NCBI RefSeq assembly: GCF_038502225.1
Contig: NC_091372.1
Location: 3,964,203-4,028,202, forward strand
Length of the DNA: 64,000 nucleotides
Direction: 5' to 3'
Origin: Cherax quadricarinatus
Taxonomy: Eukaryota; Arthropoda; Malacostraca; Decapoda; Parastacidae
Shown here: in pieces, positions 1 to 10,688 of the stretch
Layout: each line of letters starts with the position of its first letter
How positions within the stretch are numbered: position 1 is the stretch's first letter
Notes under the pieces: model-generated
The model's database searches: none
Seen by the model: only the letters and a program-made list of their open reading frames with translations
What the model was told of the DNA's origin: nothing
Translations under genes and position numbers: made by a program

Positions 1-332
1 AGTCAAAATCATCTCAATTTCTGTAATATGTCTTCCATTCTATAAAATGAGACCAAGAAAACTAGAATACAACAATAAATACCATACGAAAATACAGTGC
101 AAAGTCGCTGTTTTAATCCAAAAATACGGTCAAAGTTTTTTTTTCTCATTACGCACTGTGTGCTGCAGGATTTTTTTTATACTGCGCACACTTACCACAT
201 AGACCCATTCTTTCATATGTAGGCCTACCAGCTTTCTCTCACTAGATATGAGGGCGCTAGAATTTAGGCATACTAGTACATCAAAAACCCTGGGTCGTAA
301 GCCGTACTAGTACGTCCGAAACCCCCAAAAGG
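1..332. mobile_element. TTAA-target (piggyBac-like) non-autonomous element, right part, entering from the left edge
   Basis: The sequence ends ...gtacgtccgaaacccccaaaagg followed by TTAA at 333-336. The body (statements such as atatgtcttccattct and the poly-T ... tgcgcacactta segment) recurs at about 17440-17825 and, inverted, at 60050-60250. The TTAA coincides with a TTTAAT in the RTE LINE coding strand that continues at 337, so the element apparently inserted into that LINE. No transposase is visible. Confidence 0.6.
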
Positions 333-360
333 TTAAACAACCATGGTGACATTACACATC

Positions 361-833
361 CCTGTCTAAGACCTACTTTTACCGGGAAGTAGTCTCCCTC
401 TCTTCTACACACCCTAACCTGAGCCTATCTTCATAAAAACTCTTTACGGCATTTAGTAACTTACCACCTATTCCATATACTTGCAACATCTGCCACATTG
501 CTCCCCTATCCACTCTATCATATGCCTTTTCTAAATCCATAAATGCAATAAAAACTTCCCTACCTTTATCTAAATACTGTTCACATATATGTTTCAATGT
601 AAACACTTCCTCTACACATCCCCTACCCACTCTAAAACCTCCTTGCTCATCTGCAATTCTACATTCTGTCTTACCTCTAATTCTTTCAATAATAACCCTA
701 CCATACACGTTTTCTGGTATACTCAGTAAACTTATTCCTCTATAATTTTTACAATCTCTTTTGTCCCCCTTCCCTTTATATAAAGGGACTATATACGCTC
801 TCCGCCATTCCCTAGGTACTTTCCCCTCTTTAT
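361..833 (-). pseudogene. Family A reverse transcriptase fragment (copy A1)
   Basis: The minus strand encodes RT palm and fingers motifs: GKTECRIADEQGGFRVGRGC, IAFMDLEKAYDRVDRG, and QVYGIGGKLLNAVKSFYED. The longest open piece is 708-379. A frameshift after SFYED (shadow peptide RLRLGCVEERE instead of SEAQVRVCRREG) shows decay. The FADD motif is absent because a TTAA element interrupts the copy at 336. Confidence 0.85.
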
Positions 834-1299
834 TTATTTATTTATTTAATGTCTTTGCAAACAGTACGTTGAGACTGTGTATATACAATAGTGGGTTGCA
901 ATGCAAAGAGAGCCTCTATTATGCCTTGGCATTATGAGCCAACTTAACATTATTGTCTTACATTCTACTTTATACTAAGGAGTAGTATATCATAGTTGTA
1001 CAGTAGGAAAGTAATTATTTCATAGTTGTACAGTTCAATATTAATTATAAATGAACCAAAATTTGTATAATACAAAGATATACATATTTATATTCTAAAA
1101 TGCTTTTGTGAAAAATAGTGATTCAATTATATTCCTGTCAACAATGGATAAAAGGTTCAATGTGATTGTTTCAGTTATGATGTGGGAGTACATAGGTGAG
1201 TAAATGTATACTGAGTATTTAGCATTTAGTCTAGGGTGATTAAGTGGCTTTTGAGAAGAGTCTTAAATTGATTTTCAGATTGGGTTACTTTAATATCTT

Positions 1300-1779
1300 C
1301 TGGTAATGAATTCCATATTTTGGGGCCCTTTATGTGCATAGAGTTTTTACACAGCGTGATACGGACACGAGGTATATCAAAGAGAGATCTGTGTCTTGTG
1401 TTGTGGTCATGTGTCCTCTTTAGGTTGGTGAGGAAAAGTTAGAGTGGGGGGTTTATATTTGCATGTATTGTTCTGTGTATGTAGTAGGCACATGAATAAG
1501 AATGGATGTTCTTAATGGTAAGCGGGAGTGGGAATTTGTTATCATTCTTACTGCTGCCTTTTGCTGGGTTATTAGGGGTTTTAGGTGATTGGATGTTGTT
1601 GATCCCCATGCACAAATTCCATATGTAAGATAAGGGTATATGAGTGAATGGTACAGTGCCAGGAGAGCTGATTGTGGAACGTAGTACCTTATCTTTGATA
1701 GTATGCCTACAGTCTTGGAGATTTTCTAAGGCTACTGTCAAGGTGGATACCTAGGAATTTTCCCTCTGAGTCTTGTGAC
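1300..1779 (-). pseudogene. Family B RT C-terminal remnant (copy B1)
   Basis: The minus strand encodes broken pieces of the C-terminal segment seen at 53281-53817: a tyrosine-rich Y-P-Y-LIYGICAWG-like stretch, IHSYSCAYYIHRTIHANINP, then HDHNTRHRSLFDIPRVRI and KGPKIWNSLPEDI. Frames change between the pieces. The 3' untranslated sequence runs from about 1300 down to 857. Confidence 0.7.
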
Positions 1780-2655
1780 TTATGATCCATTTAGCGTAAT
1801 GTTAATTGGATCATTTGCAGCTTTGTTTCCAAACTGAATGAAATAGGTTTTATCAGTGTTCAGGGTAAGTTTGTTAGTCATCATCCAGGCAGATATTTTC
1901 TGTAATTCAGCATTGACTGTGTTTGCTAGTATGACTGCATTTGGGTGGGAAAATACATATGTAGTGTCATCTGCAAATAATATGGGTTTGAGTAGCTGTG
2001 ATGCATTCGGTAGATCACTGATGTAGATGAGAAAGAGTGGTCCAAGGATGCTTCCTTGTGGGACTCCTACTGTGATTGGTTGGGTGGAGTAGTTTGCATC
2101 ATTTGCATACACATATTGAGTTCTGTTACTAAGGTATGACTTTAGGTAGTTGAGGGAGTGGCCTCTGATACCATAGTTCATTAATTTGGAGTACAGTAGC
2201 TCATTGTCGACTGTATCGAAAGCTTTACGTAAATCAATGAAAATGCCCAGCGGGACTTCTTTCTTTTCAAGTGCGGTATATATTAGTTCTAGCATGTGTA
2301 TGATAGCGTCATTTGTGCTTTTATTATTTCTGAATCCAAACTGACAAGGGTTTAATATGTTGTGTGAAACGAGGTAGGAATAGATCTGTCTATGAATTAA
2401 TTTTTCAAAGATTTTAGATAGCAGTGGTAAGTTAGATATTGGTCTCTAGTTATTCAAGTCAGCTTGGTCACCTCCTTTATGGATTGGAGTGACCCTCGCT
2501 ATTTTGAGGATTGTTGGGAAGGTAGATGATTCAATGGATTTGTTAAAGAGCGTTACAATAATTGGTGACAATACTTGAGAAGCTTTTTTGTACATAAAAG
2601 CAGGCAAGTAGTTTATGTCTCCTGCCTTGTTTTTAAGGGTGTTTATGATAAGCAT
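1780..2655 (-). pseudogene. Family B reverse transcriptase (copy B1), in two pieces
   Basis: The pieces 2655-2446 (LFNKSIESSTFPTILKIARV, then TPIHKGGDQADLNN) and 2295-1780 (PLGIFIDLRKAFDTVD, VPQGSILGPL, PILFADDTTYV, LTLNTDKTYFIQFG) form one RT. The short gap between them (2445-2296) carries the same gene with a stop (tctctagtt replaces the Asn-Tyr-Arg-Pro context). The FADD catalytic pair is intact but the element lacks the linker. Confidence 0.85.
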
Positions 2656-3641
2656 AACTTCAGTGTATATGTTTCAAGCTCATTTTGCCAATTGATGTTA
2701 TTCATAGCTGCTATGAAGTTGCTAACTGCTGTCTCGTTGCCAGTTGTGGAATCCATTGTGCCTACTTCAAAGATTAAGGAAATGTGTGCAGAGTGGTTTG
2801 AACTGCAAACCTTTATAGATGAATGTAGTCTGAAGTTTACTTTAGAAATGTCTTGTGGCAGTTTGCCCAGATTAGTTATGAGAAAGGTTGGGTAGTGGTC
2901 TGTAGTGTTGTCTGTGATTATGCCTGATTTTAAAGGGGATATGGTGTTTGTCCAGATGTGGTCTATTAAGGAGATGCTTGTCTCGGTGATTCTTGTAGGT
3001 TTAGATATTGCTGGTAGCAACAGGCAGTTACTCATTGTGTTTGTGAATTCGGTTACTTGTGGGTCCTGGTCGTGTAGTATGTTTATGTTGAAATCTCCTG
3101 TTAGTAGTAGGTGGTCTTTATTCATGTGTACATCAGTAATCAGGTTTCCTAGTTTTTCACTACAGTGATAAATGTTTGACTGTGATACTCTGTAAATGTT
3201 TATAACTGTGAGGGGTTTTTGCAGGTCTTTTGATTTAAATTTGGCTATGATATATTCTCCATGTTCGTCCCTTGTGCAAGATTTATTGATACATTCGAGT
3301 TGATTTGAATAGTATATAGGTGTTCCTCCCCCTTGCTGGTCTGTTCTACAGTTGTGTATGACCATGTAGCCAGGAATGGTATAGACATCTGTAATATCAG
3401 GCTTAAGCCAGGTTTCTGTGAGTGTGATGATTGATATATTGGAATGAAGGGAACTGAGTAATGCTGTGAGGTCATCATAATGTTTGCTCAAGGATCTGAC
3501 ATTGTAGTTAAAGATGGTTATGTTATTGTTTGCACTGAGTAATGTCTTTGCTTGGTCTGCTGTGTAGTAATTACAGTTACTGGTTGATTCATGTATTTCA
3601 TTTAGTAAAAAGTTTACATCAGGATCTATGTCTGTAATCAC
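2643..3641 (-). pseudogene. Family B endonuclease ORF (copy B1)
   Basis: The 332-aa open frame carries APE-type endonuclease motifs in order: FNYNVRSLSKHYDDL, TETWLKP, HLLLTGDFNIN, LIDHIWTN and TTDHYPTFLI. TGDFN and the final D-H are the catalytic-type residues of the exonuclease/endonuclease/phosphatase fold. It normally nicks target DNA to prime reverse transcription. The frame ends in junk (TLKLCLS) at the internal deletion that removes the linker before RT. Confidence 0.86.
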
Positions 3642-3659
3642 AGGATGAGAGTAATTTTA

Positions 3660-4198
3660 CAAACTAGATTTTCTGAGTAAAATGATAAGATTTATATTGA
3701 ATCTACAACTAGACTTATGACTAAGACACCGTGATTAATCTAAAACTTGTAAAAATTTGAAAGAAAAAGGGATTATTGCAGAATTGATAATTCAGTTATG
3801 CACTTAAGTATCTAGTAGCACCTTAATTATTTTAACAAGTGAGTTTATGAACTACAGAAGATATTTACAGTTAAAATAAAGGAGCTAATGGATATAATAG
3901 TAAAAGAATGTATTAAAAGTAAAATCAGTAGCACCTGAGGTAGTCTACAGCACCTGGAGTATTTTAATGGCAAAATAGTGAACTTATTACACTTAAGCTC
4001 CTGAGAATAGCACTTTGATTATTTTAACAACTGTGAATATATGAACTGAGGTAGTTGTATAAAGCTAAAATAACGGAGAAAATATATAAGGGACTAAATT
4101 AAGTAATGGTGAACAAAGTTCAATGGGCAGATAGTCACTATGATATAATATTGATTTGGGAGTAAGATCTGATTTGTAATGTATAATAATGTATAATG
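3660..4198 (-). repeat. 5' region of LINE copy B1 with about 192-bp tandem repeats
   Basis: The segment around 3817 (agcaccttaattattttaac...ttaaaataaaggag) recurs near 4009 (agcactttgattattttaac...ctaaaataacggag). This gives two imperfect units about 192 bp apart in the element's 5' untranslated region. No coding potential was seen. Confidence 0.5.
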
Positions 4199-4239
4199 CA
4201 TACATTTATTAAACAAAAATACCAACCACTCCAACACTA

Positions 4240-4760
4240 TGTTCCCCCCTGCTTTTAACATTTCTGTCATGGTCCCGTCAGTTCCAGCTGCTTTATCCCC
4301 TTTCATTCTACATAATGCCTCACGCACCTCTCCCACACTCTCATCCTGCTCTTCTTCACTCCTAAAAGATGATATACCTCCCTGGCCAGTGCATGAAATT
4401 ACCGCCTCCCTTTCTTCATCGACATTTAAAAGTTTCTCAAAATATTCTCACCATCTACCCAAAACCTCCATCTCCCCATCTACTAACTCCCCTTCTCTGT
4501 TTTTAACTGATAAATCAATTTGTTCCCTAGGCTTTCTTAACTTGTTTAACTCACTCCAAATTTTTTTCTTATTTTCATTAAAATTCCTTGACAGTGCCTC
4601 TCCCACTCTATCATCCGCTCTCCTTTTGCACTCTCTCACCACTCTCTTCACCTTTCTTTTACTCTCCATATACTCTACTCTTCTTATAACACTTCTGCTT
4701 TGTAAATACCTCTCATAAGCTACCCTTTTCTCTTTTATCACACCCTTTGCTTCTTCATTC
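4240..4760 (-). pseudogene. Family A linker between endonuclease and RT (copy A1)
   Basis: The minus strand reads MIKEKRVAYERYLQSRSVIR, then RVGEALSRNFNENKKKIWSELNKLRK, GEMEVLGRW, a frameshift, then VGEVREALCRMKGDKAAGTDG and TEMLKAGGN. The same sequence is intact at 62232-62500 and partial at 21040-21600. The segment leads into the RT, which is now displaced by the nested element at 4198. Confidence 0.82.
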
Positions 4761-5027
4761 CATCAATCACTCCTCTTTCCTCCTGCACCCACCCTCCTAT
4801 AACCACAAACTTCTGCCCCACATTCTAATATTGCATTTTTAAAACTATTCCAACCCTCTTCAACCCCCCCCCACTACTCATACCTGCACCAGCCCACCTT
4901 TTTGCCAATAGTTGCTTAGATTTCACTCAAACTTCCTCCTCCCTTAGTTTATACACTTTCACCTCCCTCTTACTTGTTGCCATTTTCCTCTTATCCCATC
5001 TACCTCTTACTCTAACTGTAGCTACAA

Positions 5028-5760
5028 CTAGATAATGATCCAATATATCAGTTGCTCCTCTATGTGTACATCCTGGAGCCTACCCATCAACCTTTTATCT
5101 ACCAATACATAATCTAACAAACTACTTTCATTACGTGCTACATCATACCTTGTATATTTATTTATCCTCTTTTTCATAAAATATGTATTACTTATTACCA
5201 AACCTCTTTCTACACATAGCTCAATTAAAGGCTCCCCATTTACATTTACCCATGGCACCCCAAATTTACCTACTACTCTCTCCACAACATTTTTTCCCAC
5301 TTTAGCATTAAAATCCCCAACCACAAGTACTCTCACACTTGGTTCAAAACTCCCCATGCAATTACTCAACATTTCCCAAAATCTCTCTCTCTCCTCTATA
5401 CTTCTCTCTTCCCCAGGGGCATAAATGCTTACTATAACCCACTTCTCACATCCAACCTTTATTTTACTCCACATAATCCTTGAATTAATACATTTATAGT
5501 CCCTCTTTTCCTGCCATAGCTTATTCTTCAACATTATTGCTACTCCTTCTTTAGCTCTAACTCTATTAGAAACCCTTGACCTAATCCCATTTATTCCTCT
5601 CCACTGAAACTCACCCACCCCCTTTCAGCTTTGTTTCACTTAAAGCCAGGATATCCAGCTTCTTCTCATTCATAACATCCATAATCATCTCTTTCTTATC
5701 ATTCGCACAACATCCACGCACATTCAAACTTCCCACTTTGACAATTTTCTTCTTATTCTT
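5028..5760 (-). pseudogene. Family A APE-type endonuclease (copy A1)
   Basis: The minus strand begins near 5755 with KIVKVGSLNVRGC, DVMNEKKLDILALSETKLKG, a frameshift, then an open frame from 5618: GIRSRVSNRVRAKEGVAIML, WVIVSIYAPGEE, VLVVGDFNAKVG, and LLDYVLVDKRL. SETK, GDFN and LDYVLV match the endonuclease catalytic framework. The end of the domain (SDHY-type His) is lost in the following frameshifted part. It is the most complete endonuclease of this family in the window. Confidence 0.85.
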
Positions 5761-6060
5761 TTTAGTAATTTTTACAGGAAAAGGGGTTACTAGCCCATTG
5801 TTCCCGGCATTTTAGTTGACTTTTACAACACACATGGCTTACGGAAGAAAGATTCTTATTCCACTTCTCCATGGATATAAAAGGAAAAGTAATTAGAACA
5901 AGAAGTAAGATAAAATCAAAGAAAACTCAGATGAGTGTGTATAAATAAACATGTACATGTATGTTTAGTGTGACCTAAGTGTAAGTAGTAGCAGCAAGAC
6001 GTACAAATAAATATAAAGCACTAATAAAATGTACAAATGAACATTTAACATCACACTTAC
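5761..6060 (-). repeat. Family A 5' untranslated region, shared with the short D repeats
   Basis: The segment directly upstream of the endonuclease start (ggggttactagcccattg ... tagtgtgacctaagtgtaagtag) is the same sequence that forms the body of the short repeats at 23841, 29568, 33160, 33718, 34125 and 55488. It has no long ORF. Confidence 0.7.
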
Positions 6061-6239
6061 CTTTATTGAAAAGACTTGTTAGTGTATGGCAGACCGGGCA
6101 AAGGGGAGAGGGAGGCAAGTTCATTGTTGGAGAATATGACACTAATATCAACTCTACGTCTTATTTATCGATCACAATTCAACTAACATGACATAATGAA
6201 CAATATTAATAACATAGAAACATGACATATACTCTAGAA

Positions 6240-6651
6240 TGAATCAAATAAGTCATTATGTATGTAATGACAGGTGTTCTGTTGTTGTTGTTGGGTGTAT
6301 AAGGGCCACTGTGAGCATAAGCTAAACATAATGTTGGTGAAGGCTGCATTTAAGGCGGCAGTTTTTTCTGTAGCCCTACATAATTCCAACAACATTGCAG
6401 GAGTTAGCAGAATCGCTGAATCACTGAAGAAGGCACCCTCTACCACCATCACTCACCGTGAAACAACGCTACACTGGCTGAGAATGCGTGTGGGAGGCGG
6501 CTTTGTCTGTGCGCTGGGCACTGGACAGGTTCCATACGATCGATGAAAACAGAGGTAATGAACAAAAACAGAAACAAAAAAATTGACAAAAAAAGCCAGC
6601 CAAAACCGAAATCAGCGATAACAGAGATCAACGAAAATGGAGGGTCCACTG
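6240..6651 (-). mobile_element. Tigger/pogo-like element, one end
   Basis: The right end ggagggtccactg is followed by TA, matching the terminal sequence cagtggaccc... of Tigger-type elements elsewhere in the window. No opposite terminus was found to the left and no transposase motif is visible, although the sequence is less AT-rich than its surroundings. It is probably a truncated copy. Confidence 0.4.
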
Positions 6652-7199
6652 TACGTGCTTTACACAACGAGAAGTATTTCTTTAATTTGTTGGAACCATG
6701 GCTAGGGCTAAAAGTAAGCAGGTTATAACAATAAATGGAGAAAAAGGAACTGGAATGACTTATGCAGCAAGTAGTGCCACCAAACAGTACCAGCAGGTTG
6801 GTGTGGCAACCCTGGAAATTTGAAATTATGCTAGCCAAAATTAGTGCCAAATAACTGATTACCAGATTTGCGATGGTGGACCAGTACTATAATTGCATAT
6901 GCACCAATAAGAGGTGCTGAAAAATATTTATCTATGAATTACTGGAATAGTGACCACTGTCTGCAAGAAGTTATACTATGTGATTTTTACCCAAACACTG
7001 GAGGCCAGTACTGAACAATATTTAGTATGCTTACACTAATAAGAAATGGAATTACGTACAATGATTTCACTATCAGGTGAGTGTGATGTATAATGAATAA
7101 TAATTGCCACAATAAATGGCAGCTGATTAAAGGTAATACTCCAAAATATAATAGGAATAGACTATTTTCACAATAATGATCCCAGAAGTAAAGGGAATA
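6652..7199. other. Intron-like sequence, no gene seen
   Basis: AT-rich non-coding sequence; from about 6860 it belongs to duplication copy A. No domain-bearing ORF or splice-flanked exon was recognised. Confidence 0.5.
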
Positions 7200-7565
7200 C
7201 AGCCTCTCCACACTTAATGACGGAGTTCCGTTCCTAAGACCACACTGGTAAATGAAATCATCACAAAGTGAGGAGCATATTATAATGGTAGTGGGCTTGT
7301 GTCAACTATCTATGATATTGTTTTAGTGTCACCTTTGCACCATTTTTAACATTTCTGGCATATTTTTAAATGTTTATACAGTAGTGTACTGTACGTATAC
7401 TGTAATAAACAGAATTGAAGAAATCAGCTCTAATATACACAAATAAGCCACACACAGAAGAGAGGATCTCTAATATACATTATTTAAGTATGCATACTGG
7501 TGAGAGAGCCTGTCATAAGTCCGAGTTGTCGCTAAACAAATATGTCGTTAAGTGAGGAGAGGCTG
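7200..7565. mobile_element. MITE with 22-bp inverted repeats, TA target site
   Basis: The left end cagcctctccacacttaatgac and the right end (reverse complement cagcctctcctcacttaacgac) pair over 22 bp with two mismatches, flanked by TA on both sides. It is 366 bp with no ORF, consistent with a mariner/Tigger-type non-autonomous element. It sits in duplication copy A and is missing from copy B. Confidence 0.75.
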
Positions 7566-7567
7566 TA

Positions 7568-8586
7568 TACTAAATGCACAACAACAATTTTAGAAATAAT
7601 GGGTATTCTCTAGATTCACAATAATAATTCAACTAGAAGCAGAAAATAATTTATAATGCTTATTCAAAAATCAGAGTGAAACACTAAATAACTTCTACAT
7701 AATCATTAACTAACAACAGTGAGTAATTTGTCAAATAATTTACATACTATTAAAGAGGAGACAGAGCTGTGCAATAATAATGGAATAAAAGTGAAGGAAG
7801 CTGCATGTAAATCACACGAGGAAATGCATAACAAAAGATGTATATAGAAGACACGTGCAATGTGTGGTGAAATTTTCAGGAAATGCCTAGAAAATAAGTT
7901 CCTCATCCACTACCTTGTGTCTTCTTTATACAAGAAAGCTTTAGCAGAATTCTAAGTAAACTGCAGTACTCTTCTGAGAATTTACTAATGTACTGTACAT
8001 TTCTATGCCAACGTACTATAATGAAGAATTAAACTAATTTTATTAGGTCAAGAAAACACCCACACATGCTCACATTAGGTACCTGCAAGTAATAATCTCA
8101 TACCTTTGTTTTTGTTCCCATCCACAAAAAACAAGGATTTTCAGATTTCATGGGGAATAATACAAGTGCAAAGAATCCAATAAATTAGTGAATAATTCCA
8201 AAACAAGAATAACACAATGGAAAATTGAGAAATTTAAATATAATTAAAAAGATACAATTCAAGCGCTGCAGGTTCAGTTGTATTGTACAGTAATGGACAA
8301 CGAGAACTAGAGCAACCTCTGGCATAGACACAAGGTTTTGGTAATGATGATACATTTGACATTCCGTGGTCACATTTATGTGAAGAAACTGAGTTATCTT
8401 GGTGCAGAATTAATGTAAGAGAACAAAAAAGTGCAGTAAAAAGGGGGTAAAAGTTCATCGCTGGTGACACACAACTCAACCAGGATTGGAGCTTCAGGAA
8501 TCATCAAACAAAATTGTCGCATTAATAGCTCAGAGACAACTGAATCCATATAAAGACTTAACAGAAAACATGATTAAGATATTAAA
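7568..8586. other. Intron-like sequence, no gene seen
   Basis: AT-rich sequence belonging to duplication copy A; blocks at 7620-7760 and 7920-8180 recur near 25570-26140. Short ORFs carry no recognisable domain. Confidence 0.5.
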
Positions 8587-8957
8587 TGTTGAAGTTTAAG
8601 ACATGAAACTGTTGGGTATCTTTATTGATGAAATGTTTTGCCCACACAGTAGGCCTCTTCAGTCAAATACAGAGGCAACATATGTAGTAGTGGTCTGCAG
8701 TTGAGCTCCAGACCATTGGGTTGAGCTCCATGATCTGGAATGATCATTCCAGACCATGGAACTCAACTTTTCTCCAGGCTAAGGGACTGACCGCCTCAAA
8801 TACTTTTTCTCCAAAGTTGATGGACTGATTACATAATCTTCATTTCACTACTACACCTGTTGCCTCAGTATTTACCTGAAGAAGCCTACTGTGTAGGTGA
8901 AACATTTCAACAGTGAAGATACCCAACTGTTGCTCGTATCTTAATCTTCAACTTGTC
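8587..8957. mobile_element. Foldback element (family F), complete
   Basis: Left arm (gttgggtatctttattgatgaaatgttttgcccacacagtag ... cagaggcaac) and right arm (gttgcctcag ... cctactgtgtaggtgaaacatttcaacagtgaagatacccaac) are inverted copies about 110-120 nt long. They surround a roughly 130-nt loop that itself contains a ccatgatctggaatgatcattccagaccatgg palindrome. It has no ORF. The same arms frame a large nested block at 46205-54350. Confidence 0.7.
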
Positions 8958-9711
8958 GACATATGTAACATATTTAATATTACTTGTTCAAAAAACAAGA
9001 GGGGCCAGGAGCTAAAGCTCACTCTCTGCAAGCTCAAATATAGAATCTCAAATACACAATTAAAAGAATTGTGTGCATGTGCATATATTCTCTCTCTCTC
9101 AAATAAGTTCTTATGAAGGGTTAGTTAATGCAGAAGCTATATAACGTATTGGTTAATTTTTCAGACCTGTGTTGTAATAATAAGTATAGAGTACTAGAAA
9201 GCACTTGTTATGTGTTATCTAGTTTGAGTTTTAGATGACCTGAGTAGCTTCAAAACAAATATAATAAAATAAAATAAAAAGTTTATTTTCTAAAAAGATA
9301 CATTTGTGTTAGTGTTTTATGATGTAAATGATTTAGAAAATTCACAAGTGACTCATTTCTCAGGTTGTTTTACATCTGTTGATACTCGTGCTAATAAATG
9401 AGATTTATTCATAAAAAACAATTTTGTTTTACATTGTGCAAGTAACTCTAAGCTATCACAGGTTACATTAAATTTATTTATAATAACCTATCATGGGTTA
9501 TCATCATTGTTCTACATAGATGATAAGGGCAAACTTTGGTGAATTTACAACACAGCTCTGAAATCCCCAATTCTATTGTCAAAAAATATAAAAACAAAAA
9601 ACAAAAACAACTGGTAAATTAAGCACATATAAAGAAAAGCAAAGTATATCAAATGATTAGGGATATTTTCACAAATAAAATCAAGCATAGCAAGAGGTTT
9701 CCATATCTCAC

Positions 9712-9732
9712 CTTCTCGGCATGCAACCCTCC
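9712..9732 (-). CDS. PHKA: Candidate PHKA microexon, copy A (21 nt, GGLHAEK)
   Basis: This is identical to the 21 nt at 32021-32041, flanked on the minus strand by catttattttggcag and gtgagatatg. It reads GGLHAEK in phase 0. It lies in duplication copy A, about 22 kb downstream of copy B in gene order. If both are real they could be alternative or mutually exclusive exons, or both may be included. If only one is used, this one may be a silent relic. Transcript data would decide. Confidence 0.45.
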
Positions 9733-9838
9733 CTGCCAAAATAAATGAAATGAGAAGAGCATTAGTTTGCTAGCTAACATTACAGGATTTTCCTTGTAAA
9801 AAAAGAGTTTCAATAAGTAAATTAAATAAATCAAACTA

Positions 9839-10149
9839 CACCTACCATCCGACTTAAGACCGAGTTGGGTTCCGAGAAACCGGTCGTAAGTCGAAATGGT
9901 CGTAAGTCTAACTTTACTACTGAATATCAACAACACATTTTTGTAATGACTATTTTATTGTTTTATTTTGGTATTTCATGTTTTACTTTACTTTTTATGT
10001 TGTTAGTACTGTGTTTTATACTGTAAGGTTTAGGATAAACACTGTGTACAACACAAATAGTTGTTTATTTCCCAGAAATTTGGCATAAAAAACACGGTCG
10101 TAAGTTGAGTGGTCGCATGTCGAGCAGGTCGTAAGTCGGATGGTAGGTG
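9839..10149. mobile_element. MITE with 22-bp inverted repeats, TA target site
   Basis: The termini cacctaccatccgacttaagac and (reverse complement) cacctaccatccgacttacgac differ at one base and are flanked by TA. It is 311 bp. A second copy, interrupted by an RTE insertion, is at 57271-58785. It has no ORF. Confidence 0.8.
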
Positions 10150-10151
10150 TA

Positions 10152-10688
10152 TATCTATCTCGATAAGTAAATTAAATAACTTAAGCTATGTATATCTACA
10201 CTACACAACAAAGTAAAACCTACTTTGATTAGCTACAATAACTAGCACGTTATTAATAAAAATTGCCGATACGTATGCTACTTTCAAACAATACCTCTGT
10301 AAACTCAAAGAAATCATTAATATGCTCATACAACAGTTGTTAAACTAGTAAAATTAATCGCTATATATGAGGCTTCATGAAATGTAGTGATGACTCCACA
10401 GCCAGACAAAATCTCATTTCTTATGTAAATATATTCATCACTGCTTGTAAAAGAAAATAGATTGGGTAGCAAGATGATAGATTGTCCCTGTCATCACCAA
10501 AAATTACAGAAATCTAACCTCTTCAATGTTATCACCACTGAAATTAAAGTGCTGAAAATATCATGACTTTAGAAAACAATCATTTGAAATAGTAAGGAAT
10601 TTAGTGGATAACTTAGGAAATTATACAGGCACAAAGTTAACAGTTTTAGTGTAATTTACACACTGGCACTTTTGTCCACTTTCAGCCC
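10152..10688. other. Intron-like sequence, no gene seen
   Basis: AT-rich sequence whose 10160-10500 part is the tail of duplication copy A. No coding signal was recognised. Confidence 0.5.

Larger units (their letters stand above)
834..4198 (-). mobile_element. CR1/L2-like LINE (family B), copy B1, nested in RTE copy A1
   Basis: This minus-strand element has a 5' region of imperfect repeats (3660-4198), an APE endonuclease (3641-2660), RT (2655-1780), a C-terminal segment (about 1740-1300) and a 3' tail of TTTA/AATA units at 834-856. It matches the fuller copy at 49.3-54.2 kb. It lacks roughly 500 bp between the endonuclease C-terminus and the RT N-terminus (join near 2655). CR1/L2 placement is inferred from GVPQGSILGPLFL, PILFADDTTYV and the microsatellite-like tail. 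Confidence 0.83.
337..6060 (-). mobile_element. RTE-like LINE (family A), copy A1, split by nested insertions
   Basis: The copy reads on the minus strand from a 5' untranslated region near 6060 through endonuclease (5760-5028), linker (4760-4240) and reverse transcriptase (833-337). A second LINE (834-4198) interrupts it: 4199 onward resumes at ttattaaacaaaaatacc exactly where 833 breaks off in the sequence seen uninterrupted at 62488-62520. At 337 a TTAA element cuts the RT; the LINE 3' end probably lies beyond the left edge. RTE clade is inferred from the combined APE-type endonuclease, the FADD RT and the C-terminal pattern seen in intact copies. Several frameshifts mark it as dead. Confidence 0.82.
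6860..10640. repeat. Intragenic duplication, copy A
   Basis: Blocks in this stretch match, in the same order and orientation, blocks between about 25.1 and 32.9 kb. Examples are 7620-7760 against 25570-25830, 7920-8180 against 25870-26140, 9000-9240 against 27225-27410, 9560-9800 against 31880-32125, and 10160-10500 against 32140-32760. Identity looks like roughly 70-90 percent by eye, interrupted by indels. Copy-specific insertions here are MITEs at 7200 and 9839 and the foldback element at 8587. Boundaries are approximate. Confidence 0.75.

Noticed and set aside
2575..3168. Plus-strand ORFs of 106 and 87 aa
   Set aside because: They are antisense shadows of the LINE endonuclease coding region on the minus strand.
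4239..4718. Plus-strand 159-aa Ser/Leu-rich ORF
   Set aside because: It is antisense to the RTE linker coding sequence on the minus strand.
6274..6850. Overlapping ORFs on both strands (72-133 aa) as a host exon
   Set aside because: No domain is recognised, and the right edge coincides with a Tigger-type terminus (ggagggtccactg then TA), so transposon origin is more likely.
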